Positions 1 through 9,527 of a stretch of 64,000 nucleotides of DNA are shown piece after piece (the stretch's first letter is position 1; each line of letters starts with the position of its first letter). The notes under the pieces are model-generated. The model did no database searches. It was given only the letters and a program-made list of their open reading frames with translations, and was not told the origin of the DNA. Both the position numbers and the translations under genes were made by a program. Origin of the DNA: Corynebacterium yudongzhengii (GTDB taxonomy: Bacteria > Actinomycetota > Actinomycetes > Mycobacteriales > Mycobacteriaceae); contig NZ_CP026947.1 of NCBI RefSeq assembly GCF_003065405.1, positions 496,001 through 560,000 of the forward strand, given 5' to 3'.

Positions 1-23
1 GAGGCCCAGAAACCGCACAGAGT

Positions 24-347
24 ATGCCTGAGCTATCCCTGGATAACCCCCACGACATAGGCAACCCCGCCTCGCGCCTGCCCCGCTGGCTGCAGCTCGC
101 CGGCCTGGTGGCTTTTCTGGCGCTGATCGCGGCGTTTTTCGGGTGGATGCTCACCGAGCACTGGCGCCGAGCCACCTTCGCCCTCGGCGTGGCGATGGTC
201 TGGCTCGGCGTTCTGCGCCTGACCTGCGATTCCCGCATCCTGGGGATCTTCGCGGTGCGCTCGGTGAAATTCGACGTCGCATTTTGCTTCGCGGTCGGCG
301 GGCTCATGGCGGCCGCCGCCGCGAGCGTCGACGCCCTCGGCAGCTAG
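24..347 (+). CDS. DUF3017 small membrane protein
   Basis: A 107-residue protein with about three hydrophobic segments (roughly residues 24-43, 50-68 and 80-100) and a short polar N-terminus, which fits the actinobacterial DUF3017 family of small membrane proteins. That family is often found between folD and metX, and metX lies directly downstream here in convergent orientation. The stop codon overlaps the metX stop in a shared CTAG at 344-347. Function is unknown; the family call rests on length, topology and position. Only 23 bases precede the ATG in this window, so its promoter is not visible. Confidence 0.75.
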   Translation: MPELSLDNPHDIGNPASRLPRWLQLAGLVAFLALIAAFFGWMLTEHWRRATFALGVAMVWLGVLRLTCDSRILGIFAVRSVKFDVAFCFAVGGLMAAAAASVDALGS

Positions 348-1489
348 ATGTTCCACACCCCTTCGGGGTCGTGGCCGAAGCCGTCGGTGGGTTCGGCGCC
401 GTCGTTGGCCTTGTTGATGAACATCCGCAAAATGCGATCCATCTGCCGCGTCTCCGTGAGAAAGGCGTCGTGGCCGACCGGCGAGACCAGCTTGCGCAGC
501 CCCATGAGCTGGCCGATGTTACGCGAGAGGTGCTCCTGCTGGTGGAAGGGGTAGAGGATGTCGGTATCGACGCCCACCAGCATCGTCGGCACGGTGGAGG
601 AGTACAGCGCCTTGTTGAGCCCGCTGCGCCCGCGCCCGACGTCGTGGCGGTTCAACGCCTCGGTGAGGGTGACGTACGAGCCGGCGTCGAAACGCTCCAC
701 TAGCTTGCGGCCCTGGTAGTCGAGGTAGGAGTTGACGGCGAAGCGTTGATCGGGGCGTCGAAAAGCGCCGAGCGGGTTTTCGCCCTGCTGGGCGATGGTG
801 CCGAAGCGCTCGTCGATCTCCATCTCCCCGCGGTAGGTCAGATGCGCGATGCGCCGCGCCGCCGAGAGCCCTTCGCGGGGGCCGTCGCAGATGTCGTAGT
901 AGTCGCCGCCGTGCCAGTCGGGGTCTCGGGTGATGGCGGAGATCTGCGCGGTCTGGATGCCGATCTGCCAGCCGGAAGCCCGCGCGGAGACCGCGATGAT
1001 ACAGGCGGCATCCACGAACGTCGGATACATCAGCGTCCACTCGAGCGCGCGGGCGCCGCCCATTGAGCCGCCGATAACCGCGTGGACATGGTAGATCCCG
1101 AGCTGCTCGAGCAGACGCCGCTCCGCCTCCACGAGGTCGCGGATGGATAGGGCGGGAAAGCGCGAGCCCCAGGCGCGGCCGTCGGGATGCACACTCGAGG
1201 GTCCGGTGGAGCCGCCGCACCCGCCCAAGGCGTTGGTGCAGATGACGCAGAAGCGGTCGGTATCCAGCGCGAGGCCGGGCCCGATGAGCCCGGGCCACCA
1301 TTCGGTGACGTCGGTATCGCCGGTGAGCGCGTGCTCGACGAGGATCACGTTGTTGTCGTACGCGTTGCCGCGGAATTCTCCGTGGCGGCGGTAGCTGATC
1401 TCGGCTCCGGTGACGGTGGCGCCGGCGATCGTCGTGAAGTCTCCGATGGAGGTGATCGCCAGGTCTCCGGCGGGGGCGAGGTCGACCAT
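344..1489 (-). CDS. metX: Homoserine O-acetyltransferase
   Basis: Transfers an acetyl group from acetyl-CoA to homoserine, giving O-acetylhomoserine for methionine synthesis in the cytoplasm. The 381-residue protein is an alpha/beta hydrolase of normal length: the nucleophile-elbow serine is in GGSMGGARALEW (about residues 139-150), the acid in VGVDTDILYPF and the histidine in PVGHDAF near the C-terminus. The ATG follows a good ribosome binding site (GGAGGT). It lies 15 bases after metY on the same strand, so metY-metX form an operon whose second gene makes the substrate of the first. Confidence 0.96.
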   Translation of the reverse strand: MVDLAPAGDLAITSIGDFTTIAGATVTGAEISYRRHGEFRGNAYDNNVILVEHALTGDTDVTEWWPGLIGPGLALDTDRFCVICTNALGGCGGSTGPSSVHPDGRAWGSRFPALSIRDLVEAERRLLEQLGIYHVHAVIGGSMGGARALEWTLMYPTFVDAACIIAVSARASGWQIGIQTAQISAITRDPDWHGGDYYDICDGPREGLSAARRIAHLTYRGEMEIDERFGTIAQQGENPLGAFRRPDQRFAVNSYLDYQGRKLVERFDAGSYVTLTEALNRHDVGRGRSGLNKALYSSTVPTMLVGVDTDILYPFHQQEHLSRNIGQLMGLRKLVSPVGHDAFLTETRQMDRILRMFINKANDGAEPTDGFGHDPEGVWNI

Positions 1490-1504
1490 GAAGATACCTC
1501 CGGT

Positions 1505-2827
1505 TTAAATGGCGGCGAAGCCGCGCTCGAGGTCGGCGATGATATCGTCGATGTTTTCGATACCGACGGACAGCCGCACCGTGGCCTGGGAGATGCCGGC
1601 GCGGGCGAGGCCGTGCTCGTCGGACTGCGAGTGCGTCGTGGTCGCCGGGTGGACGACGAGCGAGCGCACATCGCCGACGTTCGCGAGGTTCGAGTGCAGC
1701 TTCAGCGCGTCGATGAACTTCCAGGCGGTGCTGCGATCGTTCGGATCCCCGGCGACGTCGAAGGTCAAGACACTGCCGGTGTGCCGCAGGCCGAGCTTCT
1801 CCTTCGTGGCGTGCCACGGCGAGGACTCCAGGCCGGCGTAGTTGACCTTCGCCACCTTGTCGTGGTTGTGCAAAAACTCGGCGACCTTCGCGGCGTTCTC
1901 ATTGTGCTTCTCGACGCGCAGGCTCAACGTATCCAGCCCCTGCAGCGCGACCCACGCGTTGAAGGGGTACAGCGCGGCACCAGTGTCACGCAGCCAGCCA
2001 GCGCGGGCCTTCAGGGCGAAGGCGGCCTCGCCGAGGTCGGCGTACTTCAGGCCGTGGTAGGCGGGGTCCGGGGTGACGAAGTAGGGGAAGACCGGCTCGC
2101 CGTTGCGCTCGACGGTCCAGTCGAAGTGGCCGCCGTCGACGATCACGCCGCCGAGCCCGGAGCCGTTGCCGGTGTAGAACTTGGTCAGGGAGTTGACGAC
2201 GATATCCGCTCCCAACTCCAGCGGGCGTACTACCGCGGCGGTGGCGATGGTGTTATCGACGATCAGCGGCACCTTCGCCTCGTGCGCCACCTCGGCGACG
2301 GCCGGGATGTCGAGCACATCGGCCTGCGGGTTGCCGAAGGTTTCGCCGAAGAACGCCTTCGTGTTGTCCTGCACGGCGTCGCGCCAGGACTGCGGGTCGT
2401 CGGGGTTGTCGACGAACGTGACGTCGATACCCAGCTTCGGCAGCGTGTACTGCAGAAGCGTCTCCGTGCCGCCGTAGAGGCGCGGGGAGGTCACGATGTG
2501 ATCGCCCGCCGAGGCCAGCGTGGCAATCGCCGCGTGCTCCGCCGCCATGCCGGAGGAAAACGCGACGGCCCCGACACCGCCTTCGAGGGAGGCGAGGCGG
2601 TTTTCGAGGGCCTCCGTCGTCGGGTTGGTAATGCGGGTGTAAATCGGGCCCGGATCCGAGAGGTTGAAGCGGTTAAAGCCGTGCTCGGCGTCGTTGAAAA
2701 CGTAGGAGGTGGTCAGATGGATCGGCTGGTTGCGGGAACCGGTCTGCTCATCGACCTGCTGGCCGGCGTGGATGGAACGGGTCTCGAAGGCCCACTCGGC
2801 GGCATTCGAGTTGTCATACTTAGGCAT
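1505..2827 (-). CDS. metY: O-acetylhomoserine sulfhydrylase
   Basis: PLP-dependent enzyme that combines O-acetylhomoserine with sulfide to make homocysteine. The 440-residue protein has the fold type I Cys/Met metabolism signature; the PLP lysine is in NSLTKFYTGNGSGLGG (about residue 214) and the substrate loop is SPRLYGGTETLLQY. The ATG follows a GGGAG ribosome binding site. It is the first gene of the metY-metX operon. A 16-base element resembling an McbR operator lies 120 bases upstream, consistent with sulfur/methionine control of this pathway in corynebacteria. Confidence 0.96.
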   Translation of the reverse strand: MPKYDNSNAAEWAFETRSIHAGQQVDEQTGSRNQPIHLTTSYVFNDAEHGFNRFNLSDPGPIYTRITNPTTEALENRLASLEGGVGAVAFSSGMAAEHAAIATLASAGDHIVTSPRLYGGTETLLQYTLPKLGIDVTFVDNPDDPQSWRDAVQDNTKAFFGETFGNPQADVLDIPAVAEVAHEAKVPLIVDNTIATAAVVRPLELGADIVVNSLTKFYTGNGSGLGGVIVDGGHFDWTVERNGEPVFPYFVTPDPAYHGLKYADLGEAAFALKARAGWLRDTGAALYPFNAWVALQGLDTLSLRVEKHNENAAKVAEFLHNHDKVAKVNYAGLESSPWHATKEKLGLRHTGSVLTFDVAGDPNDRSTAWKFIDALKLHSNLANVGDVRSLVVHPATTTHSQSDEHGLARAGISQATVRLSVGIENIDDIIADLERGFAAI

Positions 2828-2946
2828 CGTTGCTCCCTCGTCTCGTGGATCGAATTGGCCTCCACTGTAGATTCGCTTGCCGACGATCCGTTATCCGCCG
2901 CCCATCAGAAACGCCCGTGTGCAGTGCAAACGAGGGTGAATAAAAT

Positions 2947-2962
2947 TAGACCAAGCGGTTCA
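2947..2962. promoter_or_regulatory. McbR-like operator upstream of metY
   Basis: The 16 bases TAGACCAAGCGGTTCA lie between metY and the convergently placed end of the ABC permease gene. The known McbR consensus of C. glutamicum is TAGAC-N6-GTCTA; the left half matches fully and the right half 3 of 5. The exact reverse complement occurs at 20503-20518 upstream of an amidohydrolase gene, which argues for a shared regulator. McbR itself is not in the window, so the assignment is inferred. Confidence 0.55.
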
Positions 2963-2971
2963 TCGAAGGAG

Positions 2972-3970
2972 CTAGCCGGAAAGCAGGGTGGTTAAACGCT
3001 GGTCGCGCACGCGGCGAAGTCCGAACCAGGCGGCAGCGGCGATGAGCACCGAGAGGAGCGCCACGGCCGCCGTCGAACGCAGCGACTGTTCGGCGTTGAC
3101 GATTCCCGCAGGAGCCCCGATGAAGAGGCCCGAAAGCACTAAGAGAATGAAGCCGCGAACCACCCCGCCGCCCCAGGCGCAGGCGAGCCACAGCCCAGCT
3201 GTCGCGGCGACCCCGAGCGCCTGCGCGAGCGCGAGTAACGGAGGAATCTGGAAGAAGAGCAATCCGATAAAAGAACCCACAGCGGCACAGGCTATGGCGT
3301 AGACGCTGGTGCGCCGAAACATCCGACTCGTGAGTCCGGGGACGCCGATGGTCATCACGATGGGCCCGCGCTCCGAGATGAACGAGAAATACAGCGGGAA
3401 CAGGCTCAAAATCGTCACCGTGCCGACAGTCGTGTTCTGGGGCAGGCCCAGTCCCACGAGGACAGTGACCGCGCCGAAGAGACCGGGCAAAAGGGTGATG
3501 GTCACGAGATGCGAGCGGTAGAAGATGTGCGGCCAGCGTAACGAAAGGTCGTCGACAAGCACGCGCACGAGACCGAACGCCATAGCAAGCCCCGCGATGA
3601 TCAGGATGACCAGCGTTTTATCGGGGAGTGTGCCCATGATTAAGCGATACACCACGAGTCCGGCGGCGGGCATCAGCTCCAGGAAGCGAAATCCTAGGGC
3701 GGCGCCGACTATACGGGGCAGGGTGCCGATGGGGATGATCGGCACGCGCAGGGCCGGACTCAGGGAGACGGCGGCGGGCGTCGACACCAAGAGGACACCG
3801 GCCCATATGGCCAGTGAAGTACCTGCCTGGCCGAGCGCCGCGGGGGCTCCCATGACTGACAGTGGGGTGATCAGGAAGAACGCGCGCAGCAGAGAGAACA
3901 GAATGCCCTGGTGTTTCTGCTCGAGGAAATGACTGTGGCGGACGAGGTTGACTTCCTTAAGGAACAACAT
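2972..3970 (-). CDS. ABC transporter permease-like membrane protein
   Basis: A 332-residue, very hydrophobic protein with about nine or ten predicted membrane segments and no recognisable soluble domain. It begins inside the end of the ATPase gene (14-base overlap), so the two are translationally coupled and very likely form one ABC transporter. I do not recognise the permease subfamily. The context of small paralogous proteins and a peptide-like reading frame upstream suggests export of, or immunity to, a peptide, but the substrate is not shown by the sequence. This is the last gene of the operon. Confidence 0.7.
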   Translation of the reverse strand: MLFLKEVNLVRHSHFLEQKHQGILFSLLRAFFLITPLSVMGAPAALGQAGTSLAIWAGVLLVSTPAAVSLSPALRVPIIPIGTLPRIVGAALGFRFLELMPAAGLVVYRLIMGTLPDKTLVILIIAGLAMAFGLVRVLVDDLSLRWPHIFYRSHLVTITLLPGLFGAVTVLVGLGLPQNTTVGTVTILSLFPLYFSFISERGPIVMTIGVPGLTSRMFRRTSVYAIACAAVGSFIGLLFFQIPPLLALAQALGVAATAGLWLACAWGGGVVRGFILLVLSGLFIGAPAGIVNAEQSLRSTAAVALLSVLIAAAAWFGLRRVRDQRLTTLLSG

Positions 3971-4583
3971 GGAGGTGCTCTTCTGAAATCTCGTAGGTCG
4001 TATCGACGTCCAACAGTTGCGCTATTTCGCGGTGCGAGACCACGATCACCGCTGCTCCGGCCGCACGCTGCTGCTCAATGATTCGGGCCATGGCAGATTG
4101 GCCTTCGTTATCTACCTCGTCGAAGGGCTCATCGAGCACGAGAAGCTCGCGCTGGATCGCGCACGCCGAGGTGAAGAGGGCCTTGCGCAGATTTCCACTG
4201 GAGAGCTGGTCGAGCATCGTGGTGGGCAGCGCTCGGCCGCCGATAGCATCCCAGATTTCCTGGATCTCGGAGCGCTCGCGTCGATAACCGACCGCCAGAG
4301 CGTCCAACCACTGCGGCAACGTCAGCGACGGCAGCCGAGGCACCATCGATGGCATGTAGCCAAACATCGCTTGGTGCTCCGTGGTCGCGGGAGCCGGGAG
4401 CTCAGGCCCGCGGGCGCCGCCAAGGAGAGGCAGGTAGCCCAGAATGGTGTGCAACAGCGTCGTCTTGCCGACGCCATTCTTGCCGACCAACCGAATCAGG
4501 CAACCAGGCTCCACCGACAGGGTGACAGAGCGGATCAGGGGTGTATCAGCGCGTCCAACATCAGCGTTGTCGAGCAAGATCAC
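3957..4583 (-). CDS. ABC transporter ATP-binding protein
   Basis: A compact 208-residue nucleotide-binding domain. Visible motifs are Walker A GKNGVGKTTLLH (about residues 34-45), a diverged signature LSSGNLRKALF in place of LSGGQ, Walker B LLVLDEPFDEVD and the H-loop VIVVSHREIA. It overlaps the preceding small gene by 4 bases (ATGA arrangement) and the permease gene by 14. It would power transport by the permease at 2972-3970. The small size and the signature resemble single-domain ATPases of bacteriocin-immunity or lipid/peptide exporters, but the substrate is unknown. Confidence 0.88.
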   Translation of the reverse strand: MILLDNADVGRADTPLIRSVTLSVEPGCLIRLVGKNGVGKTTLLHTILGYLPLLGGARGPELPAPATTEHQAMFGYMPSMVPRLPSLTLPQWLDALAVGYRRERSEIQEIWDAIGGRALPTTMLDQLSSGNLRKALFTSACAIQRELLVLDEPFDEVDNEGQSAMARIIEQQRAAGAAVIVVSHREIAQLLDVDTTYEISEEHLHVVP

Positions 4584-4903
4584 TTCAGCAGCGCCTCGAT
4601 TCGGGTGAATTCGTCCTCGAAGAACCGCTCAAATTTTGGGAAAGCGTATGCCACCTTATAGGTGGGCATCATAGTGACGTGAGCTTGAGAGCCATTCCGG
4701 TTGATGGCTATTTTCACGGGGGCGGTGTAATTAGTCGTGATATAGACGCCGATCATGCGCGCCATGAACTCGCTACCGACCTTCACTACCGCGTGGTCGG
4801 TGTTCATAGACTTTTCGCGGTAGCCGGAGACAGATTTCAGCTTGCGGGCGATGTCGGCGGCGGTACAGTCACGGCCGCAGTCAATGGTGATTGTCCGTTC
4901 CAT
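4580..4903 (-). CDS. Small protein of unknown function, first gene of the ABC operon
   Basis: I do not recognise this 107-residue soluble protein. It starts MERTITIDC and contains the stretch ADIARKLKSVSGYREKS, which has a close counterpart (ADIARQLESVSGYREKS) in the frameshifted gene at 5354-5706. The two therefore form a duplicated family, with an N-terminal beta/alpha part and a C-terminal acidic helix (FERFFEDEFTRIEALL). I chose the start at 4903 because an AGGAT box lies upstream and similarity to the paralog begins near there; an upstream ATG at 4972 is open but poorly supported. Translational coupling to the ABC ATPase suggests a partner or immunity role. Confidence 0.65.
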   Translation of the reverse strand: MERTITIDCGRDCTAADIARKLKSVSGYREKSMNTDHAVVKVGSEFMARMIGVYITTNYTAPVKIAINRNGSQAHVTMMPTYKVAYAFPKFERFFEDEFTRIEALLK

Positions 4904-4970
4904 GCTAAAAGATCCTATAATTCCAAAAGGAGTTTGATGATGTGTGGTGTAGGTAACGACGAACGATGAC

Positions 4971-5027
4971 AAAAACCGGAAAGTGTCCGGCGTGGGCGAA
5001 AAGATACGCAGCTTCGCCCACGCCGGA
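4971..5027 (-). terminator. Strong rho-independent terminator
   Basis: A perfect 15-base inverted repeat (4986-5000 with 5013-5027, arms TCCGGCGTGGGCGAA and its complement) has a 12-base loop and on the minus strand is followed by a TTTTT run at 4971-4975. It would stop minus-strand transcripts that come through the peptide-like region at 5057-5282, before the paralog/ABC operon. Confidence 0.75.
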
Positions 5028-5056
5028 ACTACCGGCCCCCTAGGCTCGAAGACCAG

Positions 5057-5282
5057 CTAGTCACCGGAGACCTTGTCCCATGCCCAGCCCACGGCTCCGG
5101 AGACTGTCCCCCTTGCCTACGTCACCGAGGAACCCATACTGGGAGATCTGGCCGTCGGCAATCTCCGCGTTGGCTTCCAGATCAGTGTCGAGCCCGGTGT
5201 CCTGCTCGGTAGGCTCCGAAGTGTAGTCGGTCGATTCGTTGGAAAACTCAGAGTTGAGACCGGTCTCAACGGTAGGGGTGCT
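5057..5282 (-). pseudogene. Candidate decayed acidic peptide gene
   Basis: A 73-codon minus-strand frame (5282 to 5061) begins right after an in-frame TGA and has no normal start. It encodes a Glu/Asp/Thr/Ser-rich stretch that leads into ADGQISQYGFLGDVGKG. At the five-base homopolymer 5108-5112 a second frame takes over sensibly and reads TVSGAVGWAWDKVSGD to a TAG at 5057-5059. One base fewer in that run would join the two into an acidic region plus a Gly/Trp-rich C-terminal peptide. A GTG at 5284-5286 would be the start if the GGGG at 5275-5278 were one base shorter. It is followed by a dedicated terminator. It could be a peptide precursor, broken or mis-sequenced; function is inferred only from shape and neighbours. 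Confidence 0.4.
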
Positions 5283-5291
5283 TCACGCTTA

Positions 5292-5328
5292 GGTGTTTTT
5301 AGCTACCGCTCTCGGTAACTGAAACACC
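5292..5328. other. Long hairpin downstream of the frameshifted paralog
   Basis: The arms GGTGTTT and AAACACC enclose a second stem (AGCTACCG/CGGTAACT with one wobble) and a short loop. The hairpin lies 26 bases after the stop of the gene at 5354-5706 and just before the peptide-like frame. No T-run follows on either strand, so it may be an attenuator or a processing site rather than a simple terminator. Confidence 0.4.
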
Positions 5329-5353
5329 GGTGAGTGAGGCGAGATCTGGTTCG

Positions 5354-5706
5354 TTACCGCAAGAGCCCTTCGAGCCGGTCGTACTCACGCACGAGCATGC
5401 GCTCATATTTGGGAAGCGAAATCATGAGGTTCATCGAGCTCTCCATGTAGACGTGCGCCTGGGCCCTTCCTTCTCGATAGTTACCCGCACCGGAGTGGTG
5501 TAGTTGGTGGAAGAGGCGCCAAAGAACCGTGCTTTCAGCTTGTTGCCTACCGTGACCACTGCGCGTTGATCGTCGATGGACTTTTCGCGGTATCCGGATA
5601 CGGATTCCAGCTGACGGGCGATGTCCGCGGCGCTCGTCTGGGGTGTGCAGTCGATCGTGAGGGAGCGGGTGCAATCGACGGTGTCGGGGTTAGCCGTGTC
5701 CGGCAT
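5354..5706 (-). pseudogene. Frameshifted paralog of the small protein at 4580-4903
   Basis: The frame starting at the ATG at 5706 (ribosome binding site GAGGAG, about 10 bases upstream) encodes the N-terminal two thirds of a paralog of the 4580-4903 product. It then leaves the family sequence after VRVTIEKEGP. The C-terminal third, AQAHVYMESS to EYDRLEGLLR, continues in another frame ending at 5354 and aligns with QAHVTMMPTY to EFTRIEALLK of the intact copy. One extra base in the CCC run at 5464-5466 would restore a full protein of about 117 residues. This is a genuine pseudogene, a phase-variable gene or a sequencing error. Confidence 0.75.
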
Positions 5707-5818
5707 AAAGAAAGTCTCCTCGAAACAAATAGGGCTAAGAATCGTCGGCGACGATTATGAAGCGCCAACTCCCGCGACCCTATCCAAAGACTTCTGCCAC
5801 GAAAAGCTTTTTCGCTGT

Positions 5819-5840
5819 ATAGGGTACTTTCGTACCCTAT
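5819..5840. promoter_or_regulatory. Perfect palindromic operator-like site
   Basis: ATAGGGTAC and GTACCCTAT form a perfect 9-base inverted repeat around TTTC, next to AT-rich sequence (TTAATATGATT). It lies about 113 bases upstream of the frameshifted paralog at 5706 and is the likely control region of that accessory locus. No regulator gene is adjacent, so the binding protein is unknown. The 5707-5982 stretch otherwise holds only this site and the hairpins downstream of icd. Confidence 0.5.
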
Positions 5841-5907
5841 TAATATGATTCGGTTGACTGGCGATGCCCAAACGAGATATGCCCCTACAACGCCTATACA
5901 ACGCGAA

Positions 5908-5970
5908 GAGGCAGAGACCAGCGATCCACGCTGATCTCTGCCTCGCGCTGAAAAGGAGCGTTGAGCTCCT
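5908..5970 (-). terminator. Two hairpins downstream of icd
   Basis: Just after the icd stop, AGGAGC/GCTCCT (5954-5970) forms a small stem followed on the minus strand by TTTT (5950-5953), a rho-independent terminator. A second, longer hairpin follows: GAGGCAGAGA (5908-5917) pairs with TCTCTGCCTC (5935-5944), with extra pairing inside the loop. It has no T-run and may act on both strands. Confidence 0.65.
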
Positions 5971-5982
5971 GGCAGTTTTCCC

Positions 5983-8172
<2,190 letters not shown>

Positions 8173-8283
8173 GTGACTCCTTGAAGATACACATCGGTTT
8201 TCTTGGAAGACTTCACCCCTAATGTACAGACGCCAAGACCTTCAGGCGGGAACTTCCCCGGGATTCGGGTACGGTGCCCATCC

Positions 8284-9513
8284 GTGCCTACTTCCGAACC
8301 ACGCCCGCGCGGTCTGCGCCTGCCGCACCGCCCGCCGCTGCCGCGGCAAACCGAGATCTCGAACCTGCGCCGCTGGATCGTCATGATCGCCCTAGCCATG
8401 GGCGGGTTCGCCATCGGTACCACGGAGTTCGTCTCCATGGGGCTTTTGCCGCTGATCGCCGAGGACTTCTCGATCACCGAAGACGAAGCCGGCTGGATCA
8501 TCTCCGCCTACGCGCTCGGGGTCGTCGTGGGAGCACCCACCATCACCGCCACCACCGGCCGCGTGCCGCGCCGGCGCCTGCTCATCCTGCTCATGGCGGC
8601 CTTCGCCATCGGCCACGTGATCGCGATGTTCGCCGCCAGCCCCGGGCTGCTCATCGCCTCCCGTTTCATCGCCGGGCTGCCCCACGGCGCCTACTTCTCC
8701 GTCGCGGGACTGGCGGCGACGTCCATGTCGCCGCCGGGCAAGAGGGGACAGGCCGTCGCGTTCATCGGCTTAGGCCTGGCCACAGCCACGGTCGCCGGTG
8801 TCCCGGCCGCCCAGTCGCTCGGCCAGGCTTTCGGCTGGTCGGCCGCCTATCTGTTGGTGGCGCTCATAAGCTTGGCGACGATGGCCTCCCTGTTCATCCT
8901 CATGCCGCACATGACCCGCATGCCGCCGACGAGCGTGCGCACCGAGCTGGGCGCGCTCACCCGCAGCCAGGTGTGGCTGACCCTGGCTCTCGGGTCGGTG
9001 GGCTTCGGCGGCATGTTCGCCGTCTACACCTACATCACCTGGACGATGACTGAACGCGCCGGCCTTCCGCCCGAGTGGATCCCGGTGGTGCTCATGGTCT
9101 ACGGCATCGGCAACGTCTTCGGCAATATCCTCGGCGGGCGCCTAGCCGATCGAAACCTCGACGCTGGTATCCTGTTCTCGCTGGTGATGATCGTCATCGT
9201 GCTGATCGCCTTCTTCTTCACCAGCACCCATCCGGTGGTGGGCACCGTGAACTTCGGGCTCATCGGCCTCTTCGGCTCCTCGCTGGTGCCCAGCCTGCAA
9301 GTCCGCCTCATGGATGTCGCCGGCGATGCCCAGACCCTGGCGGCCTCGCTCAACCACTCCGCGCTCAACCTCGCCAACGCCTCGGGCGCCGCGGTGGGTG
9401 GGGCGGTCATTGCCGCCGGCCTCGGCTATGCCGCCCCGGCCCTGGCGGGCGCGGCGCTGGCCTTGGCGGCGATCGTCGTTTGGGTTCCTACGGCATGGCT
9501 GAGGCGGCGTTAG
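8284..9513 (+). CDS. MFS transporter, DHA1-type exporter
   Basis: A proton-driven secondary transporter of about 409 residues with 12 predicted membrane segments. The first segment IVMIALAMGGFAIGTTEFVS and the motif A-like loop TGRVPRRRLL match the DHA1/AraJ-like efflux group. The substrate cannot be told. An upstream ATG at 8203 is open in frame but would add an unlikely N-terminus and lies only 30 bases from icd. The GTG at 8284 is preferred because a TACGGT -10 box (8270-8275) lies 8 bases upstream, as in other leaderless starts here. Confidence 0.85.
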   Translation: MPTSEPRPRGLRLPHRPPLPRQTEISNLRRWIVMIALAMGGFAIGTTEFVSMGLLPLIAEDFSITEDEAGWIISAYALGVVVGAPTITATTGRVPRRRLLILLMAAFAIGHVIAMFAASPGLLIASRFIAGLPHGAYFSVAGLAATSMSPPGKRGQAVAFIGLGLATATVAGVPAAQSLGQAFGWSAAYLLVALISLATMASLFILMPHMTRMPPTSVRTELGALTRSQVWLTLALGSVGFGGMFAVYTYITWTMTERAGLPPEWIPVVLMVYGIGNVFGNILGGRLADRNLDAGILFSLVMIVIVLIAFFFTSTHPVVGTVNFGLIGLFGSSLVPSLQVRLMDVAGDAQTLAASLNHSALNLANASGAAVGGAVIAAGLGYAAPALAGAALALAAIVVWVPTAWLRRR

Positions 9514-9527
9514 ATAGTCTGAATTTC

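Noticed and set aside
5073..5318. 81-codon plus-strand frame in the peptide region
   Set aside because: It runs across the hairpin and opposite the acidic peptide-like frame; no ribosome binding site and no recognisable sequence.
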